5,983 nucleotides of DNA from Pseudomonadota bacterium (GTDB lineage Bacteria; Pseudomonadota; Gammaproteobacteria; Steroidobacterales; Steroidobacteraceae): the NCBI GenBank assembly GCA_947454665.1, contig CANGMU010000148.1:1-5983 (forward strand), in the 5' to 3' direction. Shown here in pieces: positions 1 to 5,183 of this stretch; position 1 is the first letter of the stretch, and each line of letters begins with the position of its first letter. Position numbers and translations under genes: made by a program. The notes beneath the pieces are model-generated. The model saw only the letters and a list, made by a program, of their open reading frames with translations. It was not told the origin of the DNA and ran no database searches.

Positions 1-498
1 GGCGGGCGGCGCGTTGAAAGACTGCAGCATCGACAGCGGCAGGCCACTGCTGGCACCCGGCGTGTAGATCGCCATGTCCACCGCGTCGCGCAGTCGCGCG
101 ATGCGCTCGGGAGCCTGGTCCCACTCGGCAAGACCCGCCTTCCACTGTTCCGCGGTCTGCGCGGCGTAATCGGCCACGGACAGCCCCTTGCGCGCGGCCT
201 CGGCCGGGTCCACCCAGTCGGTGAAGTCGGCCGGTGCCAGCGCGGGGAAGTTCAGCAGCAGGTTGCCCAGGTCACCCTTCGGGTCGATGCAGAGCGCCGG
301 CACGCCATCGATGGCGGCCTCTTCAAGCAGGGAGAGGCAAAGCCCCGTTTTTCCGCTGCCCGTCATGCCGACGCAGACGGCGTGGGTCGTCAGGTCCCGC
401 GAGTCATAGAGCAGGGGGGCGTCGGCGGTCTTGCCGGTGGCCGGGTCGACCTCGCGTCCCAGGTAAAACGCGCCGAGTTTTTCGTAGTCGCTGTGCAT
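1..498 (-). CDS. P-loop ATPase, HerA/DUF87-like, N-terminal part (runs off left edge)
   Basis: The first 166 codons of a minus-strand gene are open from ATG at 498-496 to base 1 with no stop, so the C-terminal part lies outside the window. The protein starts MHSDYEKLGAFYLGRE. It has a Walker A loop GMTGSGKT at residues 44-51 and a following strand ALCIDPKGDLGNLLL at residues 68-82. The DPKGD motif is typical of HerA/FtsK-like ATPases (DUF87 type), which are hexameric DNA-translocase-like NTPases; this one's substrate is not evident. The start is supported by GAGGA (507-503 on the minus strand) 4 bases upstream and by being the only ATG before the conserved region. No signal peptide or membrane segment is visible in this part. 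It is transcribed away from trp and has no obvious link to tryptophan synthesis. The P-loop ATPase call is secure; subfamily and function are not. Confidence 0.85.
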   Translation of the reverse strand, partial: MHSDYEKLGAFYLGREVDPATGKTADAPLLYDSRDLTTHAVCVGMTGSGKTGLCLSLLEEAAIDGVPALCIDPKGDLGNLLLNFPALAPADFTDWVDPAEAARKGLSVADYAAQTAEQWKAGLAEWDQAPERIARLRDAVDMAIYTPGASSGLPLSMLQSFNAPPA

Positions 499-544
499 GC
501 GGTCCTCGCTGGCGGAAGCCTACCTGATCCGGCCCGGACCGCGC

Positions 545-574
545 TTGACGGGGCCTCCGACCCGTCGCCATACT
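545..574 (+). promoter_or_regulatory. Putative sigma70-type trp promoter
   Basis: TTGACG at 545-550 matches five of six bases of the -35 consensus. After an 18-base spacer, CATACT at 569-574 matches four of six bases of the -10 consensus. The next bases, CCCGCG (575-580), lead straight into the trpL ATG at 581, so the predicted transcription start is at or within about a base of that A. This is the best-looking promoter between the divergent ATPase gene and trpL. No convincing TrpR operator overlaps it. The hexamers were read by eye; the start site is inferred. Confidence 0.6.
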
Positions 575-580
575 CCCGCG

Positions 581-628
581 ATGCAAACCCAACTCACCCC
601 CGCACGCTGGTGGTGGCCGCGCTCCTGA
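581..628 (+). CDS. trpL: trp operon leader peptide TrpL (15 aa, three tandem Trp)
   Basis: A small gene encodes MQTQLTPARWWWPRS and ends in TGA at 626-628. Three consecutive TGG codons (608-616) out of 15 are the hallmark of a trp attenuator leader peptide: ribosomes stall on them when charged tRNA-Trp is low. It lies just downstream of a promoter and 54 bases upstream of the terminator hairpin that precedes trpE, the expected arrangement. No Shine-Dalgarno sequence is present before the ATG (the upstream bases are CATACTCCCGCG), and the predicted transcription start coincides with the ATG, so translation is probably from a leaderless message. The S. meliloti TrpL is also a very short peptide with a WWW run. 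The peptide itself is presumed to act in cis through its translation; any trans role is unknown. Confidence 0.9.
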   Translation: MQTQLTPARWWWPRS

Positions 629-682
629 CGGAGTGGGGTGCTGGGCGCTATCGCGAACTAAAAAACCGATTTCCCGAACCAG

Positions 683-717
683 AACCCATCTCCGGCGCAA
701 ACCGGGATGGGTTTTTT
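683..717 (+). terminator. Rho-independent terminator of the trp attenuator
   Basis: AACCCATC (683-690) pairs perfectly with GATGGGTT (706-713). After a single bulged T (691), CCGG (692-695) pairs with CCGG (702-705) around the hexaloop CGCAAA (696-701). The 3' arm runs into six T residues (712-717), followed by GTT. This is a textbook intrinsic terminator. It sits between the trpL stop and trpE, so it must be conditional, consistent with attenuation. Confidence 0.92.
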
Positions 718-725
718 GTTGCCTT

Positions 726-730
726 GAGGA
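726..730 (+). promoter_or_regulatory. Shine-Dalgarno site that points to a CTG start for trpE
   Basis: GAGGA at 726-730 lies 7 bases before CTG 738-740, in the reading frame of TrpE. It is downstream of the terminator T-run, so it exists only on read-through transcripts. No ATG, GTG or TTG in the TrpE frame lies at a suitable distance from it, which is why the CTG is preferred. Confidence 0.65.
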
Positions 731-737
731 ACACGTT

Positions 738-2120
738 CTGAAAGCACCGTTCGACATCGCAGGGGATCTGGACACGCCCGTTTCGGCCTTCGCGAAACTG
801 GGTGCCTTCAACCCGCGTTTCCTGCTGGAAAGCGTCGAGGGCGGGGAGCGGCTGGCCCGCTACTCGTTCATCGGCTTTGGCGAGGGTCTCGAGGTCCGGC
901 TGACGCCTGACGGCCTCACCGTGGGCGACGAGCGCCATCCGGTGCCGAAGGACCAGCAGGAACTGCTGGCCCAGCTGCGCCGCGCGCTGGCGCTGGCGCC
1001 CCGACCGCTGCCGGAGGTGCCCGGCGTGCCGCTGGCCGGCGGCCTGGTGGGCTTCACCTCCTACGAGGTAGTGCGCTTCTTCGAGAAGATCCCAGTCAAG
1101 AACGTGCCGTCATCGGCGCCGATCCTCCACTATATTGCGCCGAAGTCGCTGCTGGTCTTCGATCACCTGACGCGTGCCATCGCGCTGCTGCATGCCGGCA
1201 CCGAAGCCGAGCGCCAGGCGCTGCGCACGCAGGTGATCGAGGCGCTGCGCGGCCCGCTGCCGCCGGTCCGCCAGAATGGCCGGTTCAGCGATCCGGACGT
1301 GTCGCTGAGCCGGGAGGCCTATGTCGCCGGCGTCAAGGCGGCGCAGGAATACATCGCCTCCGGCGACGTCTACCAGCTCGTGCTCTCCTCCAAGTTCACC
1401 GGCACGCACGACCTCGACCCCTTCCAGGTCTATCGCGCGCTGCGGCTCATCAATCCGTCGCCCTACATGTATTACGTGAAGCTGGGCGGCATCGACGTGG
1501 TGGGCTCTTCGCCCGAGGCGCTGGTGCGCCTGCACGGCGGCAAGGCCGAGCTGCGGCCGATCGCCGGCACGCTGCCGCGCATGGCGGATCCGGAGGCGGA
1601 CGTCGCCAACGAGCGTCGCCTGCTGGCCGACCCGAAGGAGAACGCCGAGCACGTCATGCTGGTGGACCTTGCGCGCAACGACCTGGGCCGCGTCGCGAAG
1701 GCGGGCAGCGTGCACGTGAAGCCCTACCGCGCGATCGAACGCTATAGCCATGTGATGCACATCGTCAGTGGCGTGCACGGCGAAATCGCGCCGGGCAAGG
1801 ATGCCTTCGACCTGTTCGCCGCGACCTTCCCGGCCGGCACGTTGGTTGGCGCACCGAAGGTGCGTGCAATGCAGATCATCGAGGAGCTGGAGCCCATCGC
1901 GCGTGGCCTGTATGGCGGCACGATCGGTTACTTCGGCGCGCAGGGCGACATGGACCAGGCGATCACGATCCGCACGATCGTGTTCGAGGGCGACCGCTAC
2001 AGCTATCAGGCGGGCGCCGGCGTGGTCTCGGAGAGCCGTCCCGAGAGTGAACATGACGAGGTGTTCGCCAAGAGTGCTGCCCTGCGCAGCGCGCTGGCGC
2101 TCGCCCAGGAGGGCCTGTGA
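738..2120 (+). CDS. trpE: Anthranilate synthase component I (TrpE)
   Basis: TrpE, with the TrpG glutaminase, converts chorismate and glutamine-derived ammonia to anthranilate, the first step to tryptophan. From a CTG start the protein has 460 residues, somewhat short of the usual 490-520, mostly at the N-terminus. The feedback-site segment LLES is at residues 29-32, and NPSPYM, also linked to Trp binding, is at 239-244. The chorismate-binding domain shows EHVMLVDLARND (about 304-315), GTLVGAPK (367-374), YGGTIGYF (392-399) and QAGAGVVSES (424-433). The motif usually written IAGTRPR reads IAGTLPR here (275-281). The frame is open upstream to a GTG at 633, but that would translate across the attenuator hairpin and lacks support, so CTG 738 with GAGGA seven bases upstream is chosen. 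The stop overlaps the trpG start by 4 bases. Regulation is probably by attenuation and by Trp feedback. Function is secure; the start is not. Confidence 0.95.
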   Translation: MKAPFDIAGDLDTPVSAFAKLGAFNPRFLLESVEGGERLARYSFIGFGEGLEVRLTPDGLTVGDERHPVPKDQQELLAQLRRALALAPRPLPEVPGVPLAGGLVGFTSYEVVRFFEKIPVKNVPSSAPILHYIAPKSLLVFDHLTRAIALLHAGTEAERQALRTQVIEALRGPLPPVRQNGRFSDPDVSLSREAYVAGVKAAQEYIASGDVYQLVLSSKFTGTHDLDPFQVYRALRLINPSPYMYYVKLGGIDVVGSSPEALVRLHGGKAELRPIAGTLPRMADPEADVANERRLLADPKENAEHVMLVDLARNDLGRVAKAGSVHVKPYRAIERYSHVMHIVSGVHGEIAPGKDAFDLFAATFPAGTLVGAPKVRAMQIIEELEPIARGLYGGTIGYFGAQGDMDQAITIRTIVFEGDRYSYQAGAGVVSESRPESEHDEVFAKSAALRSALALAQEGL

Positions 2121-2719
2121 GCAACACGGCCGTGCAGCCCCGGCTGCTGCTGATCGACAACTATGATTCCTTCACCTACAACCTGGTGCAGGCCTTCCTC
2201 GTGCTCGGTGCCGACGTCGAGGTGATCCGCAACGACGCGATCACGATCGAGGAAGCGCTGCGCAAGGACATCACGCACCTGTGCATCTCGCCGGGCCCGG
2301 GCACGCCGCATGACGCGGGCGTTTCGATCCCGATGATCCGCGCCTTTGCGGGCCGCTTGCCGATCTTCGGTGTGTGCCTCGGCCACCAGTCGATCGTCGA
2401 AGCCTTCGGCGGCGACGTCGTGCGTGCGCCGCGCCTGATGCACGGCAAGACCTCGCTCGTGACGCATGACGCGAAGGGGCTCTTCGAAGGCCTGCCGCAG
2501 CCCTGCGAAGTCGGTCGCTATCACTCGCTCATCGCAGCGCCGGAAAAAATGCCGGCCGAGCTCGAAGTGACCGCGCAGACGGACCAGGGCGAGATCATGG
2601 CCGTGCGCCATCGCGAGTTCGTCATCGAAGGCGTGCAGTTCCATCCGGAAAGCGTGCTCTCGCCGCAGGGCCCGCAGCTGATGGGCAACTTCCTGCGCAT
2701 GACGGGCGGACGTCGATGA
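2117..2719 (+). CDS. trpG: Anthranilate synthase component II, glutamine amidotransferase (TrpG)
   Basis: This 200-residue class I glutamine amidotransferase releases ammonia from glutamine for TrpE. It is a stand-alone glutaminase of normal length, not fused to TrpD. Motifs in order are DNYDSFTYNLVQ (14-25), SPGPGTP (58-64), GVCLGHQ with nucleophile Cys87 (85-91), MHGKTS (108-113), RYHSL (134-138) and GVQFHPES with catalytic His176 and Glu178 (172-179). The catalytic triad is intact. The start is GTG at 2117, overlapping the trpE stop (GTGA), with a strong AGGAGGG at 2107-2113. The overlap suggests translational coupling that keeps TrpE and TrpG equimolar. Like many separate TrpG/PabA proteins it might also serve 4-amino-4-deoxychorismate synthase in folate synthesis, but nothing in the window tests that. 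Confidence 0.97.
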   Translation: MSNTAVQPRLLLIDNYDSFTYNLVQAFLVLGADVEVIRNDAITIEEALRKDITHLCISPGPGTPHDAGVSIPMIRAFAGRLPIFGVCLGHQSIVEAFGGDVVRAPRLMHGKTSLVTHDAKGLFEGLPQPCEVGRYHSLIAAPEKMPAELEVTAQTDQGEIMAVRHREFVIEGVQFHPESVLSPQGPQLMGNFLRMTGGRR

Positions 2720-3720
2720 ACCTGCGCGACCTGCTCGACGCGGTGCTGGAGCGGCAGGACATGACTGCCGATCAGGCCAGCGCCCTGTTGGTCGCGCTCA
2801 CGCAGCCCGACGTGCCGCCGGCACAGGCCGGTGCTTTCCTCGCCGGCCTGCGCGTGAAGGGCGTGACGGCGGATGAACTGCGCGGTTTCGCGCTGGGCAT
2901 GCGTTCGCTGGCGAAGCGTCCGGCGATCACCGATGCGTCGAATGCCGTCGACATTGTCGGCACGGGCGGCGACAAGTCCGGCAGCTACAACCTGTCCACG
3001 GGTGCATCGATCCTGGCTGCTGCCGCGGGTCTGCAGGTGGTGAAGCATGGCAATCGCAGCGTCTCGAGCCGGGCGGGCAGTGCCGACGTCCTCGAAGCAC
3101 TCGGTCTCAAGCTGCCACTCGATGAACAGCAGGCCGCCGACTGCCTCGCGCGGACGGGCTTCACCTTCCTGTTCGCGCCGCATTACCACCCGGCGATGAA
3201 GGCGATCGGGCCGGTGCGCGCCGCGATGGGCGTGCGCACGGTGTTCAACATTCTCGGTCCGCTGACGAACCCGGCTGCGCCGGGCTTCCACGTCATCGGC
3301 GCGTACAGCGAGCCGGTCGCGCGGCTGATGGCCGATGCCCTCGCGGGCATGCCGATCACGCGTGCCTTCGTCGTGCATGGTGCCGGCGGTTGGGATGAGC
3401 CCACGCCGCTGGGCGATTTCCTCCTGCTCGACGTTCACGGTGGCGTGGTGCGCGAGTCGCGACGCGGCCCCGCGGATTACGGCATGCCTGTTTGCGCGGA
3501 AGCGGAACTCATGGGTGGCGAGGCGCCGTACAACGCGGCGGCCCTGCAGCGTGTGCTGCGCGGCGCGGAGCATGGCGGTCATCGCGATGCGCTGGTGCTG
3601 GGCGCCGCGCTGGCGCTGGAAGTCACCGGCCGTGCGCCGGATGCGATGTCAGCGGCGTCGATCGCTGCGAGCGCGATCGACAACGGCGCGGCCGCGGCCC
3701 TGCTGGAGAAGCTCGCATGA
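2716..3720 (+). CDS. trpD: Anthranilate phosphoribosyltransferase (TrpD)
   Basis: TrpD transfers phosphoribose from PRPP to anthranilate, giving N-(5-phosphoribosyl)anthranilate. The 334 residues are the usual length. An N-terminal helical region is followed by the PRPP-binding loop GTGGDKSGSYNLST (82-95), KHGNRSVSS (110-118), then GPVRAAMGVRTVFNILGPLT, in which Arg168 corresponds to the anthranilate-site arginine. Next comes VVHGAGGWDEPTPLG with Asp227-Glu228, the metal-binding pair. The family more often has GGDG in the PRPP loop and DGLDE at the metal site, so GGDKSG and GGWDE are mild variants with functional residues retained. The ATG at 2716 overlaps the trpG stop (ATGA), implying translational coupling; the ribosome site upstream (GGGCGGACG) is modest. 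No frameshift or truncation is visible. Confidence 0.97.
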   Translation: MNLRDLLDAVLERQDMTADQASALLVALTQPDVPPAQAGAFLAGLRVKGVTADELRGFALGMRSLAKRPAITDASNAVDIVGTGGDKSGSYNLSTGASILAAAAGLQVVKHGNRSVSSRAGSADVLEALGLKLPLDEQQAADCLARTGFTFLFAPHYHPAMKAIGPVRAAMGVRTVFNILGPLTNPAAPGFHVIGAYSEPVARLMADALAGMPITRAFVVHGAGGWDEPTPLGDFLLLDVHGGVVRESRRGPADYGMPVCAEAELMGGEAPYNAAALQRVLRGAEHGGHRDALVLGAALALEVTGRAPDAMSAASIAASAIDNGAAAALLEKLA

Positions 3721-4568
3721 GCGAAGACTTCCTGAAGGGCATGGCCGACTCGAGCCGCGCGCGCGTTGCAGCGGCGCGCGCCGTGGTGCCTGACGCGGAA
3801 GTTTTCCGCCAGGCGCTGGCCACCCCCATGCCGCCGCGGCTGGCGCTATCGCCGCGCGGCTTCGATGTGATCGCGGAAGTGAAACTGCGTTCGCCGGCGA
3901 TCGGCGCGTTGAAGGGCAGCGACGAGAACGTCGCGGCACGCGTCGGGGATTACGCCGCGGCCGGTGGCGCTGCGGTGTCGGTGCTGACGGAGCCTTCGCG
4001 CTTCGATGGATCGCTCGAGCATCTGGTGCTCGCCTCGCAGGCATTGGCCGCCCAGAGCCTGGGTGATGGCGGCGGCGTGCCTGCCATGCGCAAGGACTTC
4101 CTCGTCGATCCTTATCAGGTCGCTGAAGCCCGCATCGCCGGTGCGGGCGGCATCCTCATCATCCTGCGCATGCTGACGCGCGACGAGACGCAGGCACTGC
4201 TGGAAGCCGCTGCACGGCTCAAGCTCTTCGTGCTCATCGAGACTTTCGACGAATCGGACATCGCCATCGCGCACGACATCGTGCAGTCGCCGATCGCGCG
4301 CGAGCTGGACCTGCTGGTGGGCATCAACAGCCGTGATCTCGTCACGCTGAAAGTCGTGCCCGGCCGGCTCGAAGAAATGGCGCACCTGTTGCCCGGCACC
4401 GTGCCGCGCGTCGCGGAAAGCGGTGTGGGCTCTGCGGACGACGCGGCGCGCTTGGCGGCCTGTGGCTACGACATGGCCTTGGTCGGCGGTGCGCTGATGA
4501 CCAGCGAGGATCCGGCGGGTCTGCTGGCCGACATGCTGCGCGCGGGTCGCGCCGCACGAGGCGGTTGA
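3717..4568 (+). CDS. trpC: Indole-3-glycerol phosphate synthase (TrpC)
   Basis: TrpC closes the ring of CdRP with loss of CO2 and water to give indole-3-glycerol phosphate. It is a single-domain (beta/alpha)8 barrel of 283 residues, slightly longer than the common 255-270, and not fused to TrpF. Visible catalytic elements are VIAEVKLRSPAIG with Glu54 and Lys56, MRKDFLVDPYQ with Lys126, VLIETFDESD with Glu175, VGINSRDL with Asn204, and VAESGV with Glu234-Ser235. The segment often written VGExLM reads VGGALM. Extra length lies partly in the Gly-rich stretch SLGDGGGVPAMRKDF before Lys126. The frame stays open upstream into trpD, but ATG 3717 is chosen because GGAGA (3705-3709) precedes it by 7 bases, it forms a 4-base ATGA overlap with trpD, and SEDFLKGMADSSRARV is a normal TrpC N-terminus. 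Confidence 0.96.
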   Translation: MSEDFLKGMADSSRARVAAARAVVPDAEVFRQALATPMPPRLALSPRGFDVIAEVKLRSPAIGALKGSDENVAARVGDYAAAGGAAVSVLTEPSRFDGSLEHLVLASQALAAQSLGDGGGVPAMRKDFLVDPYQVAEARIAGAGGILIILRMLTRDETQALLEAAARLKLFVLIETFDESDIAIAHDIVQSPIARELDLLVGINSRDLVTLKVVPGRLEEMAHLLPGTVPRVAESGVGSADDAARLAACGYDMALVGGALMTSEDPAGLLADMLRAGRAARGG

Positions 4569-4572
4569 TCGC

Positions 4573-5169
4573 ATGGTCGGCTTCATCAAGCTCTGCGGCA
4601 TGACGGACGAAGGGGCCGTCGAGGCGGCGCTGGAAGCCGGTGCCGATGCGATCGGCTTCGTGTTCGCGCCGTCGGTCCGGCAGGTGGAGCCTGCGTTCGC
4701 GGCGAGGATCGCAGCGCCTGCGCGCGGCCGCGTGCCTTGTGTCGCCGTGACGCTGCATCCGTCGCGCGACCAGCTGGCGGCGATCTTTGCGGACTTCGGT
4801 CCGGACGTGCTGCAGACCGATGCAGAAGACTTCGCGTCGATCGTGTTGCCCGCCGGCGTGAAGGCGCTGCCCGTCGTGCGCGACGCGACGCGCGTGCCGC
4901 CCGGTGGCGTGCGTATCCTGTTTGAGGGGCCGAAGAGCGGCACCGGGCAGGTGGCGGATTGGACGGCGGCGCAGCGTGTCGCGGCGTCTCGTGAAGTGGT
5001 GCTCGCCGGGGGCCTGAACCCGGACAATGTGGCTGAAGCGATCGCCCAGGTGCGGCCCTTCGGCGTTGACGTATCCAGCGGTGTCGAAGCGGCTCCGGGC
5101 AGGAAATCCCCTGCACGGATTGCTGATTTCGTGATCCGTGCCCGGGCGGCCTACGCCCGGTTGACCTGA
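4573..5169 (+). CDS. trpF: Phosphoribosylanthranilate isomerase (TrpF), variant active-site motifs
   Basis: TrpF isomerises N-(5-phosphoribosyl)anthranilate to CdRP. The 198 residues match a normal stand-alone TrpF barrel. FIKLCGMT (4-11) contains the catalytic Cys8, followed by AGADAIGFVFAPSVRQV, typical of the family. The C-terminal phosphate-binding part is canonical: LAGGLNPDNV (144-153) and GVDVSSGVE (164-172). Two middle motifs are unusual. The strand commonly reading QLHG is LQTDAEDF (80-87). The position of the catalytic Asp (LLD in the Thermotoga enzyme, Asp126) is ILFEGPKSGTG, with Glu118 in its place and a shorter loop. Both look like lineage variants rather than decay, because the frame is intact and the gene sits in its operon. 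The start ATG is 4 bases after the trpC stop; a weak GAGG (4559-4562) is the only ribosome-site candidate, so translation may depend on coupling. Confidence 0.93.
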   Translation: MVGFIKLCGMTDEGAVEAALEAGADAIGFVFAPSVRQVEPAFAARIAAPARGRVPCVAVTLHPSRDQLAAIFADFGPDVLQTDAEDFASIVLPAGVKALPVVRDATRVPPGGVRILFEGPKSGTGQVADWTAAQRVAASREVVLAGGLNPDNVAEAIAQVRPFGVDVSSGVEAAPGRKSPARIADFVIRARAAYARLT

Positions 5170-5183
5170 GGAGCGAGAAGACA

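Larger units (their letters stand above)
581..717 (+). promoter_or_regulatory. trp transcription attenuator (ribosome-dependent leader RNA)
   Basis: Three alternative pairings can be drawn. Pairing 1:2 joins CCCCGCAC (598-605) to GTGCTGGG (638-645) with one mismatch, and encloses the Trp codons and a small CTCC/GGAG hairpin (622-625 with 630-633). Pairing 2:3, the antiterminator, joins GGGTGCTGG (636-644) to CCAGAACCC (679-687) with one G-A mismatch. Pairing 3:4 is the terminator at 683-713. They exclude each other through shared bases 638-644 and 683-687. A ribosome stalled at 608-616 would cover segment 1, free segment 2 to capture segment 3 and let polymerase continue into trpE. With Trp plentiful, 1:2 and 3:4 form and transcription stops near 717, giving an RNA of about 137 bases. 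Pairings were found by eye; energies were not calculated. Confidence 0.85.

Noticed and set aside
499..620. Minus-strand promoter for the ATPase gene
   Set aside because: Weak -35/-10-like hexamers (for example TTGCAT, TATGGC) occur, but none has both a good match and correct spacing, so none is listed.
653..660. GCGAACTA resembling half of a TrpR operator (CGAACTAGT)
   Set aside because: There is no inverted second half, and it lies inside the transcribed leader rather than over the promoter.
707..727. Tiny ORF ATG...TGA (MGFLLP) ending over the trpE ribosome site
   Set aside because: It lies inside the terminator hairpin arm and T-run, has no ribosome site and is six codons long; probably chance.
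633..737. In-frame upstream extension of trpE to GTG 633 (35 more residues)
   Set aside because: It would translate through the antiterminator and terminator segments, its residues are not TrpE-like, and the site overlaps the attenuator's segment 2. The CTG with a well-spaced GAGGA is more likely.
188..741. Plus-strand open frames running opposite the ATPase gene and through the leader
   Set aside because: They are antisense or out of frame to a gene with clear Walker motifs and to the trpL/attenuator region. The translations are Arg/Ser/Pro-rich and resemble no family.
3492..3716. Upstream in-frame extension of trpC inside trpD
   Set aside because: The extension is an out-of-frame reading of conserved trpD codons. 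ATG 3717 has a proper ribosome site and a normal TrpC N-terminus.
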